DNA from: Pleionea litopenaei
Lineage (GTDB): Bacteria; Pseudomonadota; Gammaproteobacteria; Enterobacterales; Kangiellaceae
DNA: 64,000 nucleotides
NCBI RefSeq assembly: GCF_031198435.1
Contig: NZ_CP133548.1
Location: forward strand, 3,692,001 to 3,756,000
Direction of reading: 5' to 3'
The notes beneath the pieces are model-generated. The model ran no database searches. It saw nothing but the letters and a program-made list of their open reading frames with translations, and was not told the DNA's origin. The translations under genes and the position numbers were made by a program. Positions 1 to 8,825 of this stretch are shown one piece after another; position 1 is the first letter of the stretch, and every line of letters begins with the position of its first letter.

Positions 1-932
1 CCGAAGGTTTGCTCAAGTTGGTCTAGCGTATTCGCTTGGTTATCAAGAATAAACTCAGTTTTTAAGCTAGGAACTTTTTGGTAGTTGTAGGCATCGTGTA
101 GGTAAACTTTATTACAGCAACGTAAAATCGAGTCGGTATCATCCATTACAACCAAACCGAGTTCTTCTGCACGGCAAGCCAGTTGATAAGTAATGTGATT
201 GATGGCCGTTGTTTCGCGAATAAACAGCGCATCGTATTGGTTCAAGTTTGCTAATTCATGCGCTTCAACTGGGTGAACGGCAATACCTAATTTAGCGCCG
301 GCTTTGACAAAGCGATCGAGCGCTCCTTTATTACTAGGCGGCACCTTATCACTCTTATTGACCAACATGGCCATTTCCCAACGAAACTTCTTTTCGTCTT
401 TATGTTTTTGCCAGCGTGAACTGGTGTTGCGCTCGAGTGTCGTAACCGCCTTCGTTTGCTCTGCGTCCGATAATTGATTCAGACTGAGCCTTTGGACATG
501 CGCACGAATACCTTTGGTCTCAGGTACTAAGTCGACCTTTAACAAAGGCGCTGGCCATTCACGAAAAATTCGCGCGGCAATTGAAGGGTAGTTGCCATCG
601 AGCGGGCTTCCCATGCAGATAATCAATTGCACCGGTTCAGTCGGCGCCGCTTCGTTTTTTAATTGCTGGTATTTGAGCCAAAGAAAGGCTCCATCAGCCC
701 GTAGCGCGTTGATGGTTTTAACACTGGGCATAGCAACATGGTGGCGCGCCTCGGCGAGTAATGAACAATAGTAACCTTGGCTCAAGTAACGACTCGTGTC
801 GCAGAGGTTGATAATTCGAGTTTTAGGTTCGCCAAGTTTGGGGTAGTCACGTAAATAATCGGCAAAGCTAATCGCGCCTGCAGGCAGGCTCGAGGTGTTG
901 CTGTCATCGACAACAAACAATGTTTTGTACAT
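1..932 (-). CDS. RimK-family ATP-grasp protein with RLAN-type N-terminus (partial)
   Basis: The gene runs off the left edge, so only the first 310 or so codons are visible. The frame opens MYKTLFVVDD at an ATG (930-932) preceded by a good AAGGACA ribosome site. The part after residue 150 has the character of a RimK-like ATP-grasp pre-domain: a stretch reading DDTDSILRCCNKVYLHDA followed by KVPSLKT matches the usual S-LR-x2-NK-VYL pattern that precedes the ATP-grasp lobe. The N-terminal 190 residues fit the RLAN domain found ahead of ATP-grasp in these proteins. Such enzymes ligate amino acids to peptides or proteins; the substrate of this subfamily is unknown to me. The ATP-binding lobe itself lies outside the window. 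Confidence 0.75.
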   Translation of the reverse strand, partial: MYKTLFVVDDSNTSSLPAGAISFADYLRDYPKLGEPKTRIINLCDTSRYLSQGYYCSLLAEARHHVAMPSVKTINALRADGAFLWLKYQQLKNEAAPTEPVQLIICMGSPLDGNYPSIAARIFREWPAPLLKVDLVPETKGIRAHVQRLSLNQLSDAEQTKAVTTLERNTSSRWQKHKDEKKFRWEMAMLVNKSDKVPPSNKGALDRFVKAGAKLGIAVHPVEAHELANLNQYDALFIRETTAINHITYQLACRAEELGLVVMDDTDSILRCCNKVYLHDAYNYQKVPSLKTEFILDNQANTLDQLEQTF

Positions 933-1098
933 TCAAATATGTCCTTGGTTGAGGGGCTTTGGCGCATCAAGGACTGAAGGTTGGGGCACCCTCTAAACGG
1001 GTAAAGTGCTAGAAGGCAAGGGTATGCTGATCGAGCAAGCTATTTTAATCCACGGTTAGATTTTGTGCACTATTTTTTGTTGATGATTTGTAGATTGT

Positions 1099-1188
1099 GT
1101 AGGTTGGGTTAGCGGAGCGTAACCCAACGAATAGACAGCTGTTTCAGAGGAGAGGCATTGTTGGGTTTTCTTCGTCAACCCAACCTAC
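1099..1188. repeat. REP-type palindrome pair
   Basis: A head-to-head pair of hairpin-forming palindromes: GTAGGTTGGGTTAGCG at one end and its complement-like CAACCCAACCTAC at the other, each able to fold on its own. The same element recurs at 2000-2089, 2129-2159 and as a dense array at 40733-42710. The rest of the 309-base gap between the two flanking genes shows nothing else I can support. Confidence 0.85.
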
Positions 1189-1241
1189 GGGGACAGCCAT
1201 AATAAATTAAGGTTAATAACCTAAATGCGGGTAGCGAGAAC

Positions 1242-1889
1242 CTAATTTTGTGCGGTAATACTGTTTATTGTTTTAGAAACTATTATTCTAAACTCATAAC
1301 TGCCATCGTCTAATATAATCTCTTGATAAATCTTTGTCGTATTATCTGTTATCGTTGAATTCAAGTTTTCCCAAGCATCTTTTGTGGATGCTCTAAAACT
1401 CCCTGCGCATAATCGATCGCCACAATTAAACTGTTGAATCCAAACGTTGCCATCTTGGTATTCTTTATGAACTTGAACAGATTCTAAAAATTTGTTCTTT
1501 TTGGCCAAGTTAGCTTCATAGTTTTTTGAATTTGCCTCTAAACTATCTATTTGCGAGAAAAAGGATTCACTATTCAATAAGGCTATAACATTAGGCTGCG
1601 CAAAAGAATCGTTGACCATCAAATTACTCTCTATGACACTACTTTCTGCTTCTTGTTTTATGATTTTGTTTTCTAATTCATCAGTCTCGCCTGTGCTTCT
1701 CAAGTTGCCTTGATTTTGTTCAGATACAATTTCTTCGTTGTAATCAATACTATGATTCTTTTGGGTAGTCTCATTTGAGGTTTTGGCTTTGGGTTCTGAT
1801 TTACCATTGCTGGCAGTAATAATGTATGGCAAGCCAATGAATATTGAAGAAATTAGAATAATAAGCACGATGAGTTTATTTTTACTCAA
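1242..1889 (-). CDS. hypothetical single-pass membrane protein
   Basis: Not a family I recognise. I chose the TTG at 1887-1889 as start because GAGGT lies 7 bases upstream and because it places a lysine and a hydrophobic segment (residues 5-25, LIVLIILISSIFIGLPYII) right at the N-terminus; the frame stays open back to another TTG at 1970 without a better ribosome site. After the membrane segment comes a long hydrophilic, Asn/Glu/Ser-rich stretch, and near the C-terminus a short two-cysteine motif, CGDRLC, in a predicted compact domain ending in beta-rich sequence. The topology (signal anchor, C-terminus outside) and the paired cysteines suggest a periplasmic domain. Flanked on both sides by REP palindromes, it is likely transcribed alone. 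Confidence 0.55.
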   Translation of the reverse strand: MSKNKLIVLIILISSIFIGLPYIITASNGKSEPKAKTSNETTQKNHSIDYNEEIVSEQNQGNLRSTGETDELENKIIKQEAESSVIESNLMVNDSFAQPNVIALLNSESFFSQIDSLEANSKNYEANLAKKNKFLESVQVHKEYQDGNVWIQQFNCGDRLCAGSFRASTKDAWENLNSTITDNTTKIYQEIILDDGSYEFRIIVSKTINSITAQN

Positions 1890-1999
1890 TGTTGTAACCT
1901 CTAAATTTGTTTTTAGGTCTAGGCGAGATATTTTGAGTTTACCTTTAGTGTTCTTAAAAGAGTAGTGCAAGTATCGATATTGAACTTTGAGATGATTGG

Positions 2000-2089
2000 G
2001 TAGGTTGGGTTAGCGAAGCGTAACCCAACGAATAAACTGCTGTTTCAGGGTAGGGTCATTGTTTGGTTTTCTTCGTCAATCCAACCTAC
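2000..2089. repeat. REP-type palindrome pair
   Basis: Second copy of the paired GTAGGTTGGGTTAGCG...CAATCCAACCTAC element seen at 1099-1188, slightly diverged on its right arm (one CAACCC changed to CAATCC). It lies between the hypothetical membrane protein and the cytochrome b561 gene. Confidence 0.85.
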
Positions 2090-2128
2090 GTCGGTGAGAA
2101 CATCCAAGTTTAACCGTAACGTTAAAGC

Positions 2129-2159
2129 GTAGGTTGGGTTAGCGGAGCGTAACCCAACG
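2129..2159. repeat. single REP-type palindrome
   Basis: A lone half of the paired element: GTAGGTTGGGTTAGCG followed by AGCGTAACCCAACG. It folds as one hairpin. The remaining 480 bases to the next gene contain a degenerate minus-strand terminator-like hairpin at about 2208-2238 (CACCTC / GAGGTG then a T-rich tract on the minus strand) that resembles the ssrA terminator, and nothing else I can identify. Confidence 0.8.
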
Positions 2160-2640
2160 AGTAGATTAAAAACTAAAACCATCATTGAAGTTCAAACCCA
2201 AAAACAAAAGAGGCCCACCTCTTTGAGGTGTAGTGGTTTGCTGATGAAGATTTCACAATAGAGGCTGAAGCGGTCCTGCAATGGTATTGATAAGCTAATG
2301 CGAGTTTATGCTTACGCATGAACTTAGGAACTAAATTCGTCAGACGCTAGCAGGAGCTTGGTAACCTATTGGCAGTGCTCACGCGCTTTGCGAGTAAACG
2401 ATAGTTGATACTTTATTGCTTTTCATGGCTTTATCGCTAAGTCGTCGTTTGTTGAGCATTCGCTCTTATTTTGAAAGTGAGCTACTGGGATAGTTTTGGA
2501 ATATCAAGTCTAGAACGGCAAAAAATATAGATATAGGGCATTTGTCGCATGAAAATTCTTCCACCTAAGACACTCATTGGATGCTCAGAAGCTTAAGCTT
2601 TTTCATACTAAGTCCTCATATAACAATCGAATAGGTACAG

Positions 2641-3384
2641 ATGATGAGTTCTCGAGTTTATGATTTACCTACTAGGGTCTTCCACTGGATTTTTGCAGGG
2701 TCGCTCATTACCGCTTTTACCATTTCAAATACAATTGATGATGAGAACCTCGCTTTTTCTTACCATATGATTTTTGGATTAATCATGGTTTTCAGCGTAG
2801 TAATAAGGATTATCTGGGGACTATTCGGCAGCAAACATGCCAAGTTTTCTGACTTTTCGCTAAATTTGAAGAATTTGGTTAGTTATCTTAAAGGGATATT
2901 AACTGGAACAAATCGGAAATGGGTTGGGCATAATCCGGCTTCCAGTTGGGCAGCAGTGATAATGATGATATTGGCCTTGGGCTTGGGCGTGTCCGGTGTC
3001 TTGATGATTACAGGTGTTGCCGGGGAGGTTTTGGAAGAGGTTCATGAGCTATTAGCCAATACTTTTTTAGTGGTCGTAATATTGCATATAGCTGGTGTTA
3101 TTATACATCAGTCAAAACATAAAGACTCAATCGCTATGAGCATGGTGACTGGCTTCAAACAAGACTTACCCGAAACTACTGAGCCTGTCTCTAGGCATTT
3201 GGGGGTTGGGCTCTTATTTTTGTTTTTGACCGTTGGTTTTTCTGCTTACTTAATTCAAAATTTTGACAGTTCCTCTAGGACTCTCTCTATATTTGGTAGC
3301 CAGCTTCAGTTGTATGAAAATGAAGGAGATGACTTCGATGGTTATAAGCATGGAGAGAGTGAGGAGCACGAAGAGCACGACTAA
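2641..3384 (+). CDS. cytochrome b561-type membrane protein
   Basis: A 247-residue integral membrane protein of the bacterial cytochrome b561 / Ni-Fe hydrogenase b-subunit family, which carries haem b and passes electrons within the inner membrane. It opens VYDLPTRVFHWIFAGS, the typical first helix with the haem-ligand histidine in RxFHW, followed by a histidine in the second helix (AFSYHMIFG) and further histidines in the fourth (VVVILHIAGVIIHQ). A fifth hydrophobic segment near residues 185-210 precedes an acidic, His-rich tail (HGESEEHEEHD) that could bind metal. AGGT lies just ahead of the ATG pair. The LuxR-type gene follows after 8 bases, so the two probably form an operon, linking a redox carrier to a membrane regulator. 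Confidence 0.8.
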   Translation: MMSSRVYDLPTRVFHWIFAGSLITAFTISNTIDDENLAFSYHMIFGLIMVFSVVIRIIWGLFGSKHAKFSDFSLNLKNLVSYLKGILTGTNRKWVGHNPASSWAAVIMMILALGLGVSGVLMITGVAGEVLEEVHELLANTFLVVVILHIAGVIIHQSKHKDSIAMSMVTGFKQDLPETTEPVSRHLGVGLLFLFLTVGFSAYLIQNFDSSSRTLSIFGSQLQLYENEGDDFDGYKHGESEEHEEHD

Positions 3385-3392
3385 GGATTAAT

Positions 3393-3905
3393 ATGAAAAA
3401 TAGAGAACGCATTTTTTTATTAGGCATATTCTGTTTAATAAGCGTTATGATCGTTACGGACCTGATCACTGACTTTGATGAAGGAGTGCCGCTTTGGCAT
3501 ATATTCATTGAAGGAAGTGCAGGGGTAATGTCTATTATTGGTGTTATTTTTATTCTTAGAAATATGCTGCAATTAAAAGTGAGCTTATCGAAAGAATTAC
3601 AGAATTCTTCTGCATATAAGAAAGAAGCTGAGCAATGGCGTATTCATGCAAAAGAGCATATCAACGGTCTGTCGCAGATGATTGAAGCTCAGCTGTCGGA
3701 GTGGGGCCTTACTCCGGCTGAAAAAGAGGTGTCTTTTTTGTTGCTGAAAGGCTTTAGCTTGAATGAAATAGGCGAGTTTAGAGGAACTTCAGAAAAAACG
3801 ATACGCGCCCAACTCAGCGCGGTTTATGCGAAAGCCGGTTTAAAAAACAGAGCAGAATTCGCTGCATTTTTCTTGGAAGATTTGCTTCCAGGTTCTGATA
3901 TTTGA
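3393..3905 (+). CDS. membrane-anchored LuxR-type helix-turn-helix regulator
   Basis: 170 residues: two hydrophobic segments at about 7-26 and 40-58, a short coiled linker (residues 60-105), then a C-terminal LuxR/GerE helix-turn-helix with the typical LTPAEKEVSFLLLKGFSLNEIGEFRGTSEKTIRAQLSAVYAKAGLKNRAEF pattern (shown here only as a description of residues about 109-158). The DNA-binding domain is therefore tethered to the cytoplasmic face of the inner membrane. No receiver or autoinducer domain is present. It sits 8 bases after the cytochrome b561 gene and overlaps no other gene, so it likely senses something about the membrane or its partner. Target genes cannot be read from the sequence. 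Confidence 0.75.
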   Translation: MKNRERIFLLGIFCLISVMIVTDLITDFDEGVPLWHIFIEGSAGVMSIIGVIFILRNMLQLKVSLSKELQNSSAYKKEAEQWRIHAKEHINGLSQMIEAQLSEWGLTPAEKEVSFLLLKGFSLNEIGEFRGTSEKTIRAQLSAVYAKAGLKNRAEFAAFFLEDLLPGSDI

Positions 3906-3961
3906 GTTTGATTTATCTCAAACTCACTCATTGGCTCGAGGGCTTTAACGGTTAAAGTTTT

Positions 3962-4462
3962 GCGCTCCAGGCGCTGCTCGTCGAACCCGTAACACGGGTT
4001 ACTCATCCTTACCTGACCCACAAACAAAAAAGGCCCACCTTTCGGTCGATAGAAAGTTTGCCGGCTTGTCTGTTTTCTGATTTTCGCAACGATCAGTTAC
4101 CGGCGGGAATACTCGGCACATCCATGTGCCTCGCCCTAGCGGGCCATCGTCATACTTCCGATGTTCGGCAGCGCTCCAGTCGCTGCTCGTCGAACCCTTA
4201 ACGCGGGTTTTCATCCACACCAACCCCACAAACAAAAAAGGCCCACCTTTCGGTGAATAGAAAGTTTGCCGGCTTGTCTGTTTTCTGATTTTCGCAACGA
4301 TCAGTTACCGGCGGGAATACTCGGCACATCCATGTGCCTCGCCCTAGCGGGCCATCGTCATACTTCCGATGTTCGGCAGCGCTCCAGGCGCTGCTCGTCG
4401 AACCTTAAACGCGGGTTTTCATCCACACCAACCCCACAAACAAAAAAGGCCCACCTTTCGGT
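3962..4462. repeat. 209-bp tandem repeat array containing ssrA-terminator-like cores
   Basis: Two full units start at 3962 and 4171 and a third at 4379, each opening GCGCTCCAG. Unit lengths are 209 and 208 bp; the third is cut off at 4462 by the IS4-family copy. Every unit contains AAAAAAGGCCCACCTTTCGG, which on the minus strand is the 3' half of the ssrA terminator, plus palindromic GGCACATCCATGTGCC. Before the island arrived this array lay directly downstream of ssrA. Short open frames within it are chance products of the repeat. Confidence 0.85.
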
Positions 4463-4472
4463 GCAACGTAGT

Positions 4473-5810
4473 TCACTTAAGCGGAGCTGCCTTGCGATTA
4501 ACAGGATATCGGGTCTTTGATATTTTTACCGCCCTAGGCCGATTAGGCTTAGGGCGTTTGTCTATAAAAAGGATAGACAAGTCGCCACGCAGACTTTTCA
4601 GACGCTTTGGCGTATTACCCGGAGACACCGCTTTACTCATCACTTTTAGTTGACTCGCAATGAACTGACAAGCGTACTTAAAACTGATTTCGTTGGGCAT
4701 TCGACCATGCTCTACTGCTGCTTGGCTGGCTTCTCGTCTCACCAAGTTATAACCAAGTAATAGCCCCCATAACTCTTGATAGACAAGCTCGACCGTCTTA
4801 CTTCTCAACACCAAAGCATTGTGTTGCATCGAACTTTTTATGTCTCGATACCCCAATTCAATTTCCCATCTTTCGTGATAAAGCTCGGCGACGGATTTTG
4901 CATCGTAGTCTTCCCTAGACAGGGACGTAAACACGGTTTTCTGCTTACCCGCAACTTGATAGGTGACTGCTCTGACTTTCCATTTCTCAGGTAGGTTAGG
5001 ATTCTTCTTGCGTGCCTGTGGAGAGACTTTCATTTCAACCAGCATGTCATCGCTCTCTTTCTCATCCAGAAGTGTGTATTTCACCCCTTTCTTTGCAGGT
5101 AACAACCAATGTCTGTTCGAGCCACTATTTTGGAGAGAAAGCAGTAAGTCTGCGCCATAAAACCCCTTATCTAATAAGGTTACAGAGTTATCAGGTAGGG
5201 AGTTAATAAAGGGCATAGCAAGGGCAATTTCTCCACGACGATATGGGCTTATGGCTGCATCCACAATAACATGGGAGCGAACATTCATCATGGTGACCAC
5301 CCTTAATACCGGATGAGGTGTCTGCCTGTCACTAGATGTATTACCTGAACCAAAATGTTCTCTTAGTTCCGGTGTATCAGCGGTCCGAAAAAGAGCACCA
5401 TCAACAGCAAAGACTTGTAAACCTTGCCAAGTATCTTCAGGGTAACGTTCTAGACCCCAAGTGTGACCACATTGCCTAAACAGCCATTCCGGAGCGGCTT
5501 TACCAAGACGTTGTCTTGCTTGCGTTAGAGCACTTTTTGCTAACAACTCCTCATCAGCCAGTCCTTCTGCACAGACATTCATTCGCCGGGCTACTTCTGC
5601 AATAGGCTCATTGCGGAAGAACGCCATCCCGACAATGAGCCAAAGAACCATATCACTAGGTAAACGACGTCGGCGAATAGTCGCTTTATCGGAAAGTGTT
5701 GCCGCTTTGGCAATCCACTCATCAGGAATATGCTCAGAGAAAGTGGTTAACTGAGCGACATCAACGGGACTTTCTTCAAGAAAGTCGGCAAAACAGTTTT
5801 GGATAGACAT
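4473..5810 (-). CDS. IS4-family transposase (copy 1)
   Basis: 445-residue DDE transposase that cuts and pastes the surrounding IS. The catalytic core is visible: first Asp in FAVDGALFRTADT (about residue 136), second in TLLDKGFYG (about 215), and the YREK signature in YHERWEIELGYRDIK (about 325-339) carrying the catalytic Glu. The N-terminal 90 residues include the RRRRLPSDMVLWLIVGM helix block common in the IS4 subgroup. Length equals that of E. coli IS4 transposase. The ATG follows directly after a hairpin and T-tract, an arrangement that keeps outside transcripts from expressing it. The protein is identical to the one at 26614-27951, so the two copies are recent or kept alike by recombination. 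Confidence 0.9.
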   Translation of the reverse strand: MSIQNCFADFLEESPVDVAQLTTFSEHIPDEWIAKAATLSDKATIRRRRLPSDMVLWLIVGMAFFRNEPIAEVARRMNVCAEGLADEELLAKSALTQARQRLGKAAPEWLFRQCGHTWGLERYPEDTWQGLQVFAVDGALFRTADTPELREHFGSGNTSSDRQTPHPVLRVVTMMNVRSHVIVDAAISPYRRGEIALAMPFINSLPDNSVTLLDKGFYGADLLLSLQNSGSNRHWLLPAKKGVKYTLLDEKESDDMLVEMKVSPQARKKNPNLPEKWKVRAVTYQVAGKQKTVFTSLSREDYDAKSVAELYHERWEIELGYRDIKSSMQHNALVLRSKTVELVYQELWGLLLGYNLVRREASQAAVEHGRMPNEISFKYACQFIASQLKVMSKAVSPGNTPKRLKSLRGDLSILFIDKRPKPNRPRAVKISKTRYPVNRKAAPLK

Positions 5811-5815
5811 AAAAA

Positions 5816-5845
5816 AATCGGAAACCTATAAACAGGTTTCCGATT
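5816..5845 (-). terminator. intrinsic terminator at IS end, copy 1
   Basis: On the minus strand AATCGGAAACC-loop-GGTTTCCGATT is followed by seven T residues that run straight into the transposase ATG. A second palindrome, AAGGATCGGT-CA-ACCGATCCTT, lies 12 bases further out. Such end-proximal terminators insulate a transposase from read-in transcription. Confidence 0.8.
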
Positions 5846-5895
5846 GTCTCTCATCAGAAGGATCGGTCAACCGATCCTTATCTGATCTACATTGC

Positions 5896-6235
5896 GCTAT
5901 AGTGCGGAGAGTTCAATGATCACGAAAGAGCATGGGGCAATCTCTTTCCGACTCTCATGCCTTTTGGCCACAGCGTATTAACCACTTCCGCTGATTCATC
6001 ATATAACGCACCTTATGCGGATTCACTTATGTTCATCATGCTGACTACCTAGCACTCACCCGATTGTGGTTATCAGGAGGGTCGTCTTCTCGCGATTTCG
6101 ATCCCGATTGGCAAATACCAACCTTCGTTACATTGTCAGAGCCGCTACTTTATTCAGGCTCCTAGGTTCATCTGGTGATACAGATGGTTCACTCGTTTAG
6201 CGGTGAACAGCGCTTCATACGACTTCACGTCGCAC
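5896..6235 (-). mobile_element. 5' segment of a split group II intron (intron 2)
   Basis: Read on the minus strand this starts GTGCGACGTGAAG at 6235, the GUGYG start of group II introns, and proceeds through sequence typical of domain I until it is broken by the IS at 5895. The rest of the intron, with its reverse transcriptase and domain V, is at 24784-26603 at the other end of the island. Joining the pieces and counting the 10-bp duplication once gives about 2150 nt. Short apparent open frames here are not genes. Confidence 0.8.
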
Positions 6236-6452
6236 GCCCCAAAATGTTTTAGATTAATTACTCTTTGATACTGCGAGGAAGAGTTTTTTCATACTAAAAG
6301 TTATCCATTCTTATAGAGTGCCGTTCGTTTTGAGGTACCGTAATTTATCGAGGAAGTGAATTTCTCGTTAACTCAATAAATGTTTGGACTCAATAAGCAC
6401 TCCAAATAAATATGCCACAATCCCCCTCTGTTTTAGAGACGGGCTAGCTATA

Positions 6453-6482
6453 AAATAGGAAGCTCAAATGGCTTCCTATTTA
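6453..6482. terminator. terminator hairpin after the first amidohydrolase
   Basis: AAATAGGAAGC and GGCTTCCTATTT pair around a 6-base loop, 31 bases beyond the stop of the minus-strand amidohydrolase. T and A tracts flank it. The rest of 6236-6513 is AT-rich with no gene I can support. Confidence 0.6.
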
Positions 6483-6513
6483 TATGTTGACTACTAAATA
6501 TATGAAAAATAGA

Positions 6514-8313
6514 TCAATGTGAGTGATGCAATAGCCCTGCGGAAATCATAGCTGTAGTTGCGATTTCCTGACATCGTTTGGTGCTTATACAGCTGCCTAA
6601 TGCGACTTGTTGATCAATTGAGTATATCGTTAGCCCTTCTTTTATCGTTTCTAAGACTTTGATATCGGCCAGTGCTTCAGGTTTTGCCGTGAGCGGGTTA
6701 TCAGACAAAATAACCAAGTCAGCGAGTTTACCTACTTCCAGTGAACCTTTGCTTTTCTCTTCTTTGTATTGAGTGGCCGCCCATAATGTTTGCGATTTTA
6801 ATCCGTCCAGCGCCGACACACGTTGTTGTGGCCCCAAAACATGACCAGTACGACTTACGCGGTTAACGGTCGCGGAATAAACACGCATTGAGTTAGGCAG
6901 AGCCACAGGAGAATCATGGTGAGAGGTATAAATCATGCCTAAATCTCGAGCCCAGCCGGTTGGTGATATATTCTCTGCTCGATCTTTGCCTAAAACGGAA
7001 TTCATGTGCCAATCACCCCAATAGAAAGTGTGCATTGGGAAAAACGACGGAAAAACGCCCAAGCGCTTAAATTGCTCTACTTGATCTTTACGAGCGGTCT
7101 GCGCATGTATTGCGATAAAACCTCGGTCTGGTACACCGTGTTTTTTCTCACTCGCTTCAATCCCATTAAGCAATTGATCAATTGCCGCATCACCGTTGAC
7201 ATGGGTTAACAGTTGCCAGCCATTACGTTGTGCTAACTCAATATACTCGGCGGCTTTTTCATCACTCATACTCGGGTAACCTTTGTAGCCTTTCTCTTGA
7301 CCAACCGGTGGAACAAGATAAGGTTCCGTTAGCCAAGCTGTTTTGCCCTGAGGAGAACCATCAAGATTAAGCTTAGCCCCAGCGACGCGGAATCCATTAG
7401 AATACTCGCTTGAGTAATACGGAGGAGAGATAACCTCTTGAGCCACTTGAATATCAGGATACGCGGCCACATCGATAGGGAGTTTTTCCTCTTGAGCTAA
7501 GTTGTACATGGTTTTCACTGCTGAAGTCGAAGCTCGACCTTCCTGAGCAGTGGTATATCCAAAACTCGCGTAAAGCTCCATACCCGCTTTAAAAATGACT
7601 TCATTCTCTTTGGCGTTGAGTTTGGCAAATAGCGGTAGCAAGGTCCCAAAGAAAGCAGTTTCTTCCAGCACACCATTAGGTGTTTTCCCATCACTCTCAC
7701 GACGAATCTTACCGCCATCAGGATCGGTGCTCTCTGTCGTCAAACCTGCCAACTCCAATGCTTTAGTGTTCAAAGTTGCTAAGTGACCTGACTGATGAAT
7801 AATAAGTACCGGAAGGTCTTTAGATACTTCATCCAATTCTTGGCGAGTAGGATGCCTTTGCTCTTTTAGCTGTGAGTCATCATAACCAAACCCCAGGATG
7901 ATTCCATGATTGCCGTTTTCTGGCTTCGCCACCCAAGTTCTTAGTTCTTCTTGCAGCGACGCAATACTATTTACATTACCATCAGGATCGGAAAGTAAGT
8001 TCGCAGATAAAGCTTGAATGCCAGTGGTAAAAACATGTCCATGGCCATCAATGAAGCCCGGGATCATGGTTTTTCCATCTAAATCAACAATTTTTGTCTT
8101 ATCATCTCGTAACTTCATCAGTTCTGATTCTTTACCAACCGCTAAAATTCGACCATTTTTAATCGCTAAAGCTTCAGCGGTAAGGTCAGAGTCGTTGACC
8201 GTAATAATATCTCCGCCAACATAGATTCTATCCGCAAAAGGTTTTGTTGGGCTTGCAGCCAAAGTGATACAACTGACAGATAGTAAAGCGAATGCCAAAG
8301 TTGAGAGCCTCAT
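6514..8313 (-). CDS. exported amidohydrolase family 3 (YtcJ-like)
   Basis: 599 residues with a Sec signal peptide (about 1-20, MRLSTLAFALLSVSCITLAA) and a YtcJ-type metal-dependent amidohydrolase fold. Metal-ligand motifs are in order: HGH in MIPGFIDGHGHV (about 90), HQSGH in the middle, HVNGDAA (about 367), IHAQ, and a late HHDSPVALP (about 470) supplying the catalytic Asp. The C-terminal beta-sandwich strand GSLEVGKLADLVILSDNP is typical. Substrates in this family are varied amides and cyclic imides; I cannot name this one. GGAGGAG precedes the ATG. An IS3-family element ends only 27 bases upstream, so the native promoter has been displaced. A second, unlike YtcJ-type enzyme is at 13131. 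Confidence 0.8.
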   Translation of the reverse strand: MRLSTLAFALLSVSCITLAASPTKPFADRIYVGGDIITVNDSDLTAEALAIKNGRILAVGKESELMKLRDDKTKIVDLDGKTMIPGFIDGHGHVFTTGIQALSANLLSDPDGNVNSIASLQEELRTWVAKPENGNHGIILGFGYDDSQLKEQRHPTRQELDEVSKDLPVLIIHQSGHLATLNTKALELAGLTTESTDPDGGKIRRESDGKTPNGVLEETAFFGTLLPLFAKLNAKENEVIFKAGMELYASFGYTTAQEGRASTSAVKTMYNLAQEEKLPIDVAAYPDIQVAQEVISPPYYSSEYSNGFRVAGAKLNLDGSPQGKTAWLTEPYLVPPVGQEKGYKGYPSMSDEKAAEYIELAQRNGWQLLTHVNGDAAIDQLLNGIEASEKKHGVPDRGFIAIHAQTARKDQVEQFKRLGVFPSFFPMHTFYWGDWHMNSVLGKDRAENISPTGWARDLGMIYTSHHDSPVALPNSMRVYSATVNRVSRTGHVLGPQQRVSALDGLKSQTLWAATQYKEEKSKGSLEVGKLADLVILSDNPLTAKPEALADIKVLETIKEGLTIYSIDQQVALGSCISTKRCQEIATTAMISAGLLHHSH

Positions 8314-8358
8314 TTTGTTTCTCCTCCAAGGAACTATGAATGAATCGCCACCAATAAA

Positions 8359-8825
8359 CTAGACACTTCCCAGCCGTTCTTGGTAACGGGTTTCATACTC
8401 TACCGGTGACAGCAGATTATTGGAACCATGTTTTCGTTTGCTGTTATAAAACATTTCTATGTAATCAAACACATCGCTTCTGGCTTCATCCCGTGTTGAG
8501 TAGATCTTGCGTTTGATCCGTTCACGCTTCAGCAGCTGGAAAAAACTTTCGGCTACAGCGTTATCATGGCAATTTCCGCGTCGGCTCATACTGCCTTGCA
8601 AGCCATGAGTTTTAAGGAATGCCTGCCAATCGTGGCTGGTGTATTGGCTTCCTTGATCGGAATGCACCATCACCTGCTTTTTCGGCTGACGTCGCCAAAC
8701 CGCCATCAGTAATGCGTTTAATACGATGTCTTTACTGATTTGGGAATGCATCGACCAACCTACAACTTTGCGGGAGAACAGATCCACCACGACGGCCAGA
8801 TACAACCACCCTTCGTGTGTCCGGA
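8359..8825 (-). CDS. IS3-family OrfB transposase, 3' exon
   Basis: C-terminal two-thirds of the DDE catalytic domain. After the intron junction the frame reads RTHEGWLYLAVVVDLFSRKVVGW, then HSDQGSQYTSHDW with the second catalytic Asp, NCHDNAVAESFFQLLK with the catalytic Glu, and FYNSKRKHGSNNLLSPVEYE near the end. It joins in frame with the 5' exon (11099-11539) if the intron is removed: TAT-A plus TC-CGG gives Tyr-Ile-Arg, the expected DITYIRTHEGW motif. It has no start of its own, so expression needs splicing. Confidence 0.85.

Larger units (their letters stand above)
4463..5895 (-). mobile_element. IS4-family insertion sequence, copy 1
   Basis: 1433 bp with imperfect terminal inverted repeats: left end GCAACGTAGTTCAC, right end (reverse complement) GCAATGTAGATCAG. 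It contains one transposase gene ending 10 bases from the left end. Left flank is ACCTTTCGGT, right flank GCTATAGTGC, which do not match each other but match the opposite sides of copy 2. Near the right end are two perfect hairpins, at about 5859-5880 and 5816-5845, upstream of the transposase start. Confidence 0.9.

Noticed and set aside
4266-4653. Plus-strand open frames in the 209-bp repeats and across the IS end
   Set aside because: They lie in repeated non-coding sequence and run antisense into the transposase.
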